Assembly (NCBI RefSeq): GCF_009745975.1
Contig: NZ_WHOL01000056.1
Location: 36,417-100,416 of the forward strand
Direction of reading: 5' to 3'
DNA: 64,000 bases
Origin: Actinokineospora pegani
GTDB lineage: Bacteria > Actinomycetota > Actinomycetes > Mycobacteriales > Pseudonocardiaceae
The position numbers and the translations under genes were made by a program. The number at the start of each line of letters is the position of its first letter. The stretch's first letter is position 1. A model generated the notes under the pieces. It was not told the origin of the DNA, made no database searches, and worked only from the letters and a program-made list of their open reading frames with translations. This document shows positions 31,696-40,648 of this stretch, piece after piece.

Positions 31696-33030
31696 TTACG
31701 GTGCGGGAGTTTCTTCAGCCTGTCGTATGCGGGCGGGCCCGCGGTTGACGTAGGCGGCCAGGCCGCCGAGTTCCTCGCTGGCGATGAACGCCGTCCGCAC
31801 GGTGAGGATGGCTTCCTCGACGTGGGCGGGGCAGCCCCATGCCGCGTCGCCCCACGAGTCGGCGACCTTGAGTTCGGCCGGTGCGGTGCACCCGTCGCCA
31901 CCACCGAGTTGGCAGTGCTCGGGGTGGGGCAGGGCGGCCTGCGCGGCCGCGGCGGCGCGCATCCGGGTGTTCAGGTCCGCGGCGGCGGCGGCGCGCTGCT
32001 CGGCCTCGGCGCGCAGTTCGCGCTCGGTGCCGATCGCCTTGGCCAACTCGGCGTGCGCCGCCTCGGCGCGGGCTTCGGCGTCTCGCCGGGCCTGCTGGTC
32101 GTGGTGGCGCTCGATGGCCAGGGCCGCGGTGCCCGCGAAGACCCGGGCGAGGGCGAGGTCGGAGTCCTGGGGGACGCGCGGGACCCGGTGGTACATGGCG
32201 AAGGTGCCCAGCAGGCTCCCGTCGCGGGCCAGGATCGGGGTGGACCAGCAGGCGGCCAGGCCCGCCTGGTCGGCCAGGCCCCGGAAGTCGTCCCAGAACG
32301 GGTCGGTGGCGATGTCGGTGACGATCACCGGTTCCCGCCGGTGGGCGGCCGTGCCGCACGAGCCGACGCCCTCGCCGGTGGCGATCCCGTCGATGGCCTC
32401 GTTGTAGAAGTCGGGCAGGCTGGGCGCGGCCCCGTGGCGCAGGCGCAGGCCGTCGGGTTCGGCGAGCAGGACCGAGACGAGCACCTCCTGCGGTGCGAGG
32501 TTCTCGATGCAGCGGGCCATCCCGTCCAGGACCTCGGTCAGCGGTGCCTGCCGGGCGATCTGCTCCAGCAGGGCGCGGTGTTCGGCCATCAGCCGCTGGG
32601 CGTGCTTGACCTGGGTCGTCTCGACGCCGATCACCCGGATGCCGGTGACGGCGCCCTCGGCGTCGCGGCGCGGGTCGTAGGTGAGGTCGAAGAACGCCTC
32701 CCGGGCCTGCGGTCCGGTGCCGAGCACGACCCGGACATCGCGACCGGTGTAGGACTCACCGGTGCGGTAGACCTGGTCGAGGAGGGCGATGAACCCCTGA
32801 CTGGCCAGTTCCGGCATCAACTCGACGAGCGGGACCCCGGTGCGCGCTCGCTGCTCGCCGATCGCGGCGAAGAACGCCGGGTTCGCCGTCTCCACCAGGT
32901 GCGTCGGCCCGGCGAGCGAGGCGAACACGGCGATGGACTGCCCGAACAGGACCCGCAGGTCCTCCGCCTCCTCCTGCCCGGCATCGGCGAGCCGCGCGGC
33001 GAGGGGGTGCTGGCCTGATGCCGCCGTCAT
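31696..33030 (-). CDS. PAS-GAF sensor protein without output domain
   Basis: A 444-residue soluble protein. A PAS-like region (about 25-140, FGQSIAVFASLAGPTHLVETANPAFF) is followed by a GAF domain (about 160-310, LLEQIARQAPLTEVLDGMARCIE to GTFAMYHRVPRVPQDSDLALARVFAGTAALAIERH). Then comes an Ala/Glu-rich coiled coil (about 310-370) and a C-terminal segment with three Cys or His pairs (PEHCQLGGGDGCTAP, WGCPAHVE). No kinase, HTH, GGDEF or PP2C domain is present, so it would act through a partner. The start lies 37 bp from the inverted repeat of the IS-bounded element, so its promoter may have been altered. Confidence 0.75.
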   Translation of the reverse strand: MTAASGQHPLAARLADAGQEEAEDLRVLFGQSIAVFASLAGPTHLVETANPAFFAAIGEQRARTGVPLVELMPELASQGFIALLDQVYRTGESYTGRDVRVVLGTGPQAREAFFDLTYDPRRDAEGAVTGIRVIGVETTQVKHAQRLMAEHRALLEQIARQAPLTEVLDGMARCIENLAPQEVLVSVLLAEPDGLRLRHGAAPSLPDFYNEAIDGIATGEGVGSCGTAAHRREPVIVTDIATDPFWDDFRGLADQAGLAACWSTPILARDGSLLGTFAMYHRVPRVPQDSDLALARVFAGTAALAIERHHDQQARRDAEARAEAAHAELAKAIGTERELRAEAEQRAAAAADLNTRMRAAAAAQAALPHPEHCQLGGGDGCTAPAELKVADSWGDAAWGCPAHVEEAILTVRTAFIASEELGGLAAYVNRGPARIRQAEETPAP

Positions 33031-33066
33031 GGTGTGGTCCGTTTCCGTCGGTGGGGCTTCACCTTA

Positions 33067-33083
33067 GACCCGGTCTCAAAACT
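33067..33083 (+). repeat. Left terminal inverted repeat
   Basis: GACCCGGTCTCAAAACT, matching the right end (35187-35203, other strand) at 16 of 17 positions. It is preceded by TTA. Confidence 0.8.
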
Positions 33084-33137
33084 TAAGGGTGTGTCACTGC
33101 GTAACCTGCCGGTCCTGGTCGTCGATCGTGGGCAGTC

Positions 33138-33945
33138 ATGGCGAAGACGACGCAGCAGCGGCGGGTCGAAGACCGACTCCGGGAGCTGATCGAACCCCTG
33201 ATCCGTCCCGACCAGCGCCGCGCGGTCCGGGTGGGCGGCCCCGGATCGATGACCGTGCCGCGCTAGAGGGGATCTTGTTCGTGCTCGACACCGGCTGCCG
33301 CTGGCGAGACCTACCCGAGCAGCTCGGATGCGGTTCCGGGCACACCGCGTGGCGGCGGTCACGTGAGTGGCAGGACGCCGGCGTGTGGGACCGGCCGCAC
33401 CAGCTCGTGCTCGACGAGCTGTCCAACATCGACGAGCTCGACTGGACCAGAGGCTGCATCGACGCGGTGTCGGTGCGGTCGAAAAGGGGGGCGAGCTGAC
33501 CGGCCGCAGCCCCACTGACCGGGGTGAAGCCGGCTCCAAGTACCACGTTCTGTGCGACGCGAACGGGCTACCGCTGCACATCATGTTGTCGGCGGCAAAC
33601 ACCCACGACAGCCTGCTGTTCGAGCCGCTGCTGGACACGAACCCGACCGTGCGCGGCCACCACGGCCGGGCGGGCCGGCCACGATGCCGACCGGACAAGC
33701 TGCACGTCGACAAGGGCTACGACTACCGCCGCTGCCGCCGCTACCTGACCCGCCGCGGTATCAAGGTCCGTATCGCCCGGCGCGGGATTGAGGGCAAGTC
33801 CCGCCTCGGCCGGGTCCGCTGGGTCGTCGAACGCACCATCTCCTGGCTGCTGCGGTTCAACGCCTCGGGCTGCGTTACGACCGGACCGAACGCACCACAC
33901 TGGCGCTACTCACGCTGGCCTGCACCGTGGTCAACGTCCGCCCTT
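33138..33945 (+). pseudogene. IS5-family (IS427-like) transposase, frameshifted
   Basis: A DDE transposase readable in pieces: MAKTTQQRRVEDRLRELIEPLI from 33138, then GGRPRIDDRAALEGILFVLD and WRDLPEQLGCGSGHTAWRR in a second frame, and after 33481 GGELTGRSPTDRGEAGSKYH, ANTHDSLLFEPLLD, HVDKGYDYRRCRRYL and RWVVERTISWLLRFN. The change near 33481 is at AAAAGGGGGG and could be the programmed frameshift used by IS427-type elements. The shifts near 33205-33235 and near 33860 have no such signal and look like true lesions. The catalytic Asp and Glu blocks remain readable, but a full-length protein is unlikely. Confidence 0.85.
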
Positions 33946-34105
33946 CTGAGCGCGGAGCAGGTCCTCGGGTCGGCACGGGGCCCCGTCACCACGAGGGAGA
34001 TCGATCTCCGGGAGGAGGCTGCAGCCGCGTTGCTGACGGCACCATCGACGGGGATGAACGAGCACTCTCGTCGGGAAGTGGTCAGCCATCGGCGGGACCG
34101 CCTCT

Positions 34106-35053
34106 TCAGAGGCGTTCGATGCGGTCGGCCTGCGGGCCCCGGTCGCTCTGACGCACCGCGTACCGGACCCGGTCACCCTTCTGCAGCGGCTCCGACCCCA
34201 TGATCACGGACACGTGGGCGAAGAGATCGTCGCCGCCTGCGTCCGGGGTGATGAAGCCGAAGCCGCGGTCGCCGTCGTAGCGCGCGACGACGCCCTCGCC
34301 GCCTCGTACGGGCACGTCCCGCGCGGCCGGCCCTGCGGCCGCGGCAGGTGCCGACCGCTGCGGCGCCGTCTGGGGCTCGGCGCCCCGGACCAGGTGCACG
34401 TCGCGGGCCTGCGGGCCCTTGTCTCCACTAGCCACCTCGTAGGCGACGCGGTCGCCCTCCGCGAGCCACGTCAGCCCCTCGGCCAGGGCCCGGGCGTGAA
34501 CGAAGATGTCCCCGGCGCCGGAGTCGGGGTTGATGAAGCCGAAGCCCTTGTCCTCGTCGTACCAGGCCACCGTGCCGTCGGCACCGTCCGCGGTACCAGC
34601 CGCAGCGGGTGAGCCGGCCCCTGCTCCCAGCGGGATCACGTGCCCGGCCTGCGGGCCGCGCTCGCCTTCGACGATCAGGAAGGCCACCCGCTGCCCCTCG
34701 GTGACCACGCCGCCGGTCACGATGGCGGAGCTGTGCACGAAGATGTCGGCGCCGCCGCCGTCCGGCGACGCGAAGCCGTACCCCTTGCCCGGCTCGTACC
34801 AGTTGACGGTGCCGAGCAGGCCCACGGCGCTGCCGGTGGCCGCATCGGCGGTGACGCGAACGCGCAGCGCCTGGGGCCCGCGGTCGTTCTCGCCGACCTC
34901 GAACACGACGGCCTGACCCTCGCGGAGCATTTTCGCGCCGCCGTCCTCGACGATCTCGGAGGCGTGCACGAACACGTCCGGCGAGCCGTCCTCGGGCGCG
35001 AGGAAGCCGAAACCCCGTTCGGCGTCGAACCAACGGACGGTCCCTTGCGGCAT
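34106..35053 (-). CDS. Protein with four tandem cold-shock domains
   Basis: A 315-residue protein made almost entirely of four cold-shock domains, at about residues 2-69, 81-143, 160-224 and 253-315. Each has an RNP1-like motif (RGFGFL, KGYGFA, KGFGFI, RGFGFI) and an RNP2-like motif (DVFVH, DIFVH, DIFVH, DLFAH) and ends with RGPQA or KGPQA. Domains 3 and 4 are joined by an Ala/Pro linker (residues 226-250). Typical bacterial Csp proteins have one domain of about 67 residues. It should bind single-stranded RNA or DNA over a long footprint. ATG 35053 has GGAG upstream; a GACGGAC/GTCCGTC hairpin lies in the leader at 35100-35118. The gene sits inside the IS-bounded element. Confidence 0.9.
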   Translation of the reverse strand: MPQGTVRWFDAERGFGFLAPEDGSPDVFVHASEIVEDGGAKMLREGQAVVFEVGENDRGPQALRVRVTADAATGSAVGLLGTVNWYEPGKGYGFASPDGGGADIFVHSSAIVTGGVVTEGQRVAFLIVEGERGPQAGHVIPLGAGAGSPAAAGTADGADGTVAWYDEDKGFGFINPDSGAGDIFVHARALAEGLTWLAEGDRVAYEVASGDKGPQARDVHLVRGAEPQTAPQRSAPAAAAGPAARDVPVRGGEGVVARYDGDRGFGFITPDAGGDDLFAHVSVIMGSEPLQKGDRVRYAVRQSDRGPQADRIERL

Positions 35054-35186
35054 CAAAGGCTCCAGGTCGAGAGGGCGGGCACTGGCCCCCAGTCTCTCTG
35101 ACGGACTTCCGGTCCGTCGGGCCGGGCCCACAGGCGGGCGGTGCGGAGCCAGGGGCGGGCCGTTGGTTCACCTAGCGACACGCCGA

Positions 35187-35203
35187 GTTTTGAGACCAGG
35201 TCT
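35187..35203 (-). repeat. Right terminal inverted repeat
   Basis: AGTTTTGAGACCAGGTC, the reverse complement of the left end with one mismatch. It is followed by TTG. Confidence 0.8.
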
Positions 35204-35265
35204 TGATGTCGGGAAGGCGATCGGGCGCGCGATGGTCCTGTCCACGAGATCAAGACAAAAACAAT

Positions 35266-35281
35266 CAAGCATGAATGCTTG
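35266..35281. promoter_or_regulatory. Palindromic operator before the acyl-CoA catabolic operon
   Basis: CAAGCAT-GA-ATGCTTG is a perfect 7-bp inverted repeat with a 2-bp centre, in an unusually AT-rich stretch (GACAAAAACAATC) 33 bp before the first start codon. Its size and symmetry suit a TetR-family dimer; the TetR gene at the end of this operon is the natural candidate. Confidence 0.55.
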
Positions 35282-35313
35282 CTTTCGCTGTCGTCCCGTG
35301 CCACGGTGAACCC

Positions 35314-36096
35314 GTGGTCGACCTCAGCGCACTCCTCGCGGACCTGCGGGCCGAATCGGACGAACTCGACTCCTGGGTCGCGGACCTGCCCGCCGACGCC
35401 TGGCGCACGCCCACGCCCGCCGAGGGGTGGACCATCGCGCACCAGATAGCGCACCTGGCGTGGACTGACGAGCGGTCGCTGCTCGCCGCCACTGACCCCG
35501 ACGCGTTCCAAGCCGAGTTCGCTGAGGCGCTCAAGTCCGGGGTCGATCCTCAGCGCTTCGTGGACCAAGGGGCCGAAGAGGGGGCTGAGCGCGAAGACCT
35601 CTTGCAGCACTGGCGTGACAAGCGCAACGCTCTCAACGCCGCGCTTGCCGCAACACCCGCTGACGCCAAGCTGGCTTGGTACGGCCCGCCGATGAGCCCC
35701 AAGTCGATGGCCACCGCGCGGCTCATGGAGACCTGGGCGCACTCGCACGACGTCGCCGGCGCCTTGGGGGTCGCCAAGCCCGCCACCGACCGCATCCGGC
35801 ACGTGGCCCACCTCGGGGTGCGCACCCGGGACTTCGCCTTCCTCGTCCGGCAGAAGCCCCCGCCGGGCCACCCCTTCCGCGTCGAGTTGATAGGACCCGG
35901 CGGCGACCTCTGGACGTGGGGCCCAGAGGACGCCCCGGACCGGGTGACCGGGACCGCGCTCGACTTCTGCCTGCTGGTCACCCAGCGGGTGCACCGGGGC
36001 GACACCTCGCTCGTCGCGACCGAGGGGGCCGAGGAGTGGTTGGGGATCGCCCAGGCGTTCGCGGGCGCGCCGGGGAAGGGCAGGGGTAAGCGGTGA
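35314..36096 (+). CDS. TIGR03084-family protein (DinB/mycothiol-dependent isomerase-like fold)
   Basis: A 260-residue protein with an N-terminal four-helix DinB-like domain. LLADLRAESDELDSWVADLP and AEGWTIAHQIAHLAWTDERSL near residue 40 provide the His expected for metal binding, and METWAHSHDVAGALGV near residue 140 provides the second His pair. This family is routinely next to AtuA-like and acyl-CoA genes in actinomycetes, but its reaction is unproven. The GTG at 35314 is chosen; an ATG at 35275 falls inside the palindromic operator. Its stop overlaps the AtuA-like start. Confidence 0.8.
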   Translation: MVDLSALLADLRAESDELDSWVADLPADAWRTPTPAEGWTIAHQIAHLAWTDERSLLAATDPDAFQAEFAEALKSGVDPQRFVDQGAEEGAEREDLLQHWRDKRNALNAALAATPADAKLAWYGPPMSPKSMATARLMETWAHSHDVAGALGVAKPATDRIRHVAHLGVRTRDFAFLVRQKPPPGHPFRVELIGPGGDLWTWGPEDAPDRVTGTALDFCLLVTQRVHRGDTSLVATEGAEEWLGIAQAFAGAPGKGRGKR

Positions 36097-37763
36097 TCCG
36101 CGTCGGCAACGCCTCCGGCTTCTACGGGGACCGCCTCTCCGCGGTCCGCGAGATGCTCGACGGGGGCGATCTGGACGTCCTCACCGGCGACTACCTCGCT
36201 GAGCTGACCATGCTCATCCTGGGCCGCCAACGCCTCAAAGACCCCAACGGCGGGTACGCGAAGACGTTCGTGCGGCAGTTGGAAGACTCTCTGGGCACCG
36301 CCGTCGAGCGGGGCGTCAAGATCGTGTCCAACGCGGGTGGCCTCAACCCCGCCGGGCTCGCCGACGCCGTGCGCGCACTCGCGGACCGCCTCGGCCTCGT
36401 TGTCTCCGTCGCCCACGTCGAGGGGGACGACCTGCTGCCCAGGGCCGCGGAACTCGGCCTCGACGGCGCGCTCACCGCCAACGCCTACCTGGGCGCGTGG
36501 GGGATCGCGGAATGCCTCAAGGGCGGCGCGGACGTCGTGGTCACCGGCCGGGTCACCGATGCCTCGCTGGTCGTCGGGCCCGCCGCCGCGCACCACGGGT
36601 GGTCGGTCGACGACTACGACCGGCTCGCCGGGGCCACCGTGGCCGGGCACGTCATCGAGTGCGGGACCCAGGCCACCGGCGGCAACTACGCCTTCTTCAC
36701 CGAGATCCCCGACCTGGCCCACCCCGGTTTCCCGATCGCGGAGATCGGCGAGGACGGGTCGGTGGTCATCACCAAGCACCCCGGGACCGGCGGCGCCGTC
36801 ACCACCGGCACCGTCACCGCCCAACTGCTCTACGAGATCCAGGGCGCGGACTACCTGGGCCCTGACGTCACCACGCGGTTCGACACCATCACCCTCGCCG
36901 AGGACGGCCCGGACCGCGTCCGGATCTCCGGCGTGCGCGGTGGCCCCCCGCCGGAGACGGTGAAGGTCTGCGTCAACACCCTCGACGGCTTCCGCAACAG
37001 CGCCACCTTCGTGCTCTGCGGCCTCGACGTCGACGCCAAGGCGGACCTCGCCCGCCGCCAGCTCGAGACCGCCGTCGGCGCCGAGGGCCTGCACTGGGCC
37101 CTCGCCCGCACCGACCACGCCGACGCGGACACCGAAGAGACCGCAAGCGCTTTCCTGCACTGCGCCATCCGCACCCCGGACCCCAAGCGCGCCAAGGTGT
37201 TCTCGCGAGCGACGGTGGAACTGGCTCTTGCGAGTTATCCCGGTTTCACGCTGACAGCGCCACCGGCCGATGGGACACCCGTGGGCGTCTACCGCGCGGA
37301 GTACGTTCCCCGCGACCAGGTGACCACAGTCGCTGTGGTCGGATCGGATCGCAAAGCAGTCGAGTGGGGCCCTTCGACCTCGGTGCGGCCGCGCAGCCTT
37401 GATGAGGTCTTCCCAGCGGGTGACCACGGTCCGACCACCCGCGTCCCCCTCGGCCGCGTCCTCGGCGCCAGGTCCGGGGACAAGGGCGGGGACGCCAACC
37501 TCGGCGTGTGGTTGCGCGACGAGGCCGCCTACCGGTGGTTCGTCGGCGAGTTCGACACCGACCGGATCCGCGAACTGCTGCCGGAGACCGCGGGCCTGGA
37601 CATCGAGCGGCACCTGTTGCCCAACCTCAACGCCGTCAACTTCGTCATCCGCGGCCTGCTCGGCCAGGGCGTCGCCGCGTCGACCCGGTTCGACCCGCAG
37701 GCCAAGGCACTGGGGGAGTGGCTGCGGTCCCGTGTGCACCCCGTCCCGGAGGAACTGCTGTGA
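36093..37763 (+). CDS. AtuA-like acyclic terpene utilization family protein
   Basis: A 556-residue protein of the AtuA (formerly DUF1446) family. IRVGNASGFYGDRLSAVREML, LDVLTGDYLAELTMLILGR and KIVSNAGGLNPAGLADAVR are the N-terminal signatures; GADVVVTGRVTDASLVVGP follows near residue 150. The C-terminal part from about 440 (RARSGDKGGDANLGVWLRDE) is the second AtuA-associated domain fused in the same chain. In Pseudomonas, AtuA is essential for citronellol and geraniol use but has no proven reaction. It is in one operon with carboxylase and dehydrogenase genes, coupled at both ends. GC3 drops from about 37201 to 37440. Confidence 0.85.
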   Translation: MIRVGNASGFYGDRLSAVREMLDGGDLDVLTGDYLAELTMLILGRQRLKDPNGGYAKTFVRQLEDSLGTAVERGVKIVSNAGGLNPAGLADAVRALADRLGLVVSVAHVEGDDLLPRAAELGLDGALTANAYLGAWGIAECLKGGADVVVTGRVTDASLVVGPAAAHHGWSVDDYDRLAGATVAGHVIECGTQATGGNYAFFTEIPDLAHPGFPIAEIGEDGSVVITKHPGTGGAVTTGTVTAQLLYEIQGADYLGPDVTTRFDTITLAEDGPDRVRISGVRGGPPPETVKVCVNTLDGFRNSATFVLCGLDVDAKADLARRQLETAVGAEGLHWALARTDHADADTEETASAFLHCAIRTPDPKRAKVFSRATVELALASYPGFTLTAPPADGTPVGVYRAEYVPRDQVTTVAVVGSDRKAVEWGPSTSVRPRSLDEVFPAGDHGPTTRVPLGRVLGARSGDKGGDANLGVWLRDEAAYRWFVGEFDTDRIRELLPETAGLDIERHLLPNLNAVNFVIRGLLGQGVAASTRFDPQAKALGEWLRSRVHPVPEELL

Positions 37764-38905
37764 ACCCCTTCGACACACCGGAACGCCGCGGCCTCCGCGA
37801 GACAGTCCGGCGCTTCATGGCCTCCGACGTCCTCCCGTACCTGGACGAGTGGGAGCGCGCGGGTGAGCTGCCGCGCTCGTTGCACAAGTCCGCTGCGGCC
37901 CTGGGCCTGCTCGGCATCGGCTTCCCCGAGGCGGTGGGCGGCGAGGGCGGATCGCTCGTCGACGCGATGGTCGTCGTCGAGGAGATGCACTACGCGGGCG
38001 GCTCCGGCGGTCTGATCGCGTCCCTGCTGACCTGCGGGATCGCCGTGCCGCACCTGGCCGCCGCCGGGGATGGAGGGCAGGTGGAGAAGTGGGTCAGGCC
38101 GACCCTCGCGGGTGATCTCATCGGCTCGTTGGCGATCACCGAGCCCGACGGCGGCTCGGATGTGGCTGGTCTGCGCACGACCGCCGTGCGCGACGGGGAC
38201 CACTACATCGTCAACGGCTCCAAGACCTTCATCACCTCCGGCGTCCGCGCCGACTTCGTGACGACCGCCGTGCGCACCGGCGGGGAGGGTGCCCACGGCG
38301 TCTCCCTGCTGGTGGTCGAGAAGGGCACGCCCGGTTTCACCGTCGGGCGCAAGCTGGAGAAGATGGGCTGGCACTGCTCGGACACCGCAGAGCTGTCCTA
38401 CGTGGACTGCCGGGTGCCCGTGGCCAACCTGGTCGGCGCGGAGAACACCGGGTTCGCCCAGATCGCGCAGAACTTCGTCGCCGAGCGGCTGACGCTCGCG
38501 GTGCAGGCCTACGCGCACGCCCAGCGGGCGCTGGACCTGTCGTTGCAGTGGTGCCGGGCGCGCTCGACGTTCGGCAGGCCGCTGATCTCGCGGCAGGCGG
38601 TGCAGAACACGTTGACCGAGATGGCGCGGCGAGTCGATGTCGCCCGCGTCTACACGCGTGACGTCGCCCTGCGCCACCTCGCGGGGGAGAACGTCATCGC
38701 CCAGGTGTGCTTCGCGAAGAACACCGCCGTGGAGGCGGGCGAATGGGTTGTGCGTGAGGCGGTCCAGCTGCACGGCGGTCTTGGCTACATGCGCGACGCC
38801 GAGGTCGAGCGGCACTACCGGGACCTGCGCATCCTCGGCATCGGCGGTGGCACGGACGAGATCATGACCATGCTGGCCGGGCGCACGCTGGGGTTCACGG
38901 CATGA
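37760..38905 (+). CDS. Acyl-CoA dehydrogenase (first in operon)
   Basis: A 381-residue flavoprotein of the acyl-CoA dehydrogenase family. It shows LAITEPDGGSDVAGLRTTA near residue 130, YIVNGSKTFITSG near 155, and the C-terminal QLHGGLGYMRDAEVERHYRDLRI, followed by GGGTDEIMTMLAGRTLG. The catalytic Glu position is at GTDEI. In combination with AtuA and a biotin carboxylase it may act on citronellyl-CoA, isovaleryl-CoA or a related branched acyl-CoA. The GTG start overlaps the preceding stop. Confidence 0.88.
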   Translation: MNPFDTPERRGLRETVRRFMASDVLPYLDEWERAGELPRSLHKSAAALGLLGIGFPEAVGGEGGSLVDAMVVVEEMHYAGGSGGLIASLLTCGIAVPHLAAAGDGGQVEKWVRPTLAGDLIGSLAITEPDGGSDVAGLRTTAVRDGDHYIVNGSKTFITSGVRADFVTTAVRTGGEGAHGVSLLVVEKGTPGFTVGRKLEKMGWHCSDTAELSYVDCRVPVANLVGAENTGFAQIAQNFVAERLTLAVQAYAHAQRALDLSLQWCRARSTFGRPLISRQAVQNTLTEMARRVDVARVYTRDVALRHLAGENVIAQVCFAKNTAVEAGEWVVREAVQLHGGLGYMRDAEVERHYRDLRILGIGGGTDEIMTMLAGRTLGFTA

Positions 38906-38993
38906 CCCGGTCGGGGGATGTGGACAGTCGTTTGACGGCCTGGCCCCGGGCCGGGATCGTATGCCGTGCCAAGGAGAACGAAGGAGGTGCGCG

Positions 38994-40592
<1,599 letters not shown>

Positions 40593-40648
40593 CCGGCGAT
40601 GCCCACCCGCTTCCCGCGCCACCGGACCCAGAAGGGAGCCACCCCGCG

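Larger units (their letters stand above)
33067..35203. mobile_element. IS5-family-bounded element carrying a four-CSD gene
   Basis: A 2137-bp segment ends in inverted repeats (33067-33083 and 35187-35203) whose similarity continues inward to about 40 bp (GTGTCACTGCGTAACC against GTGTCGCTAGGTGAACC on the other strand). Flanking triplets are TTA and TTG, which may be a diverged target duplication. Inside are an inactivated IS5/IS427-type transposase and, on the other strand, a four-cold-shock-domain gene in the space between the transposase end and the right terminus. A 14-bp palindrome GGAGATCGATCTCC lies at 33996-34009. IS5 elements are usually about 0.9 kb, so 1.2 kb here is cargo. Confidence 0.65.

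Noticed and set aside
33067..35203. Composite transposon with two IS copies
   Set aside because: Only one transposase is present and the two ends are a matching inverted pair, not two complete IS elements.
38906..38993. Internal promoter before the carboxylase beta gene (TTGACG at 38932)
   Set aside because: No acceptable -10 at 16-18 bp. The strong ribosome-binding site alone explains expression within the operon.
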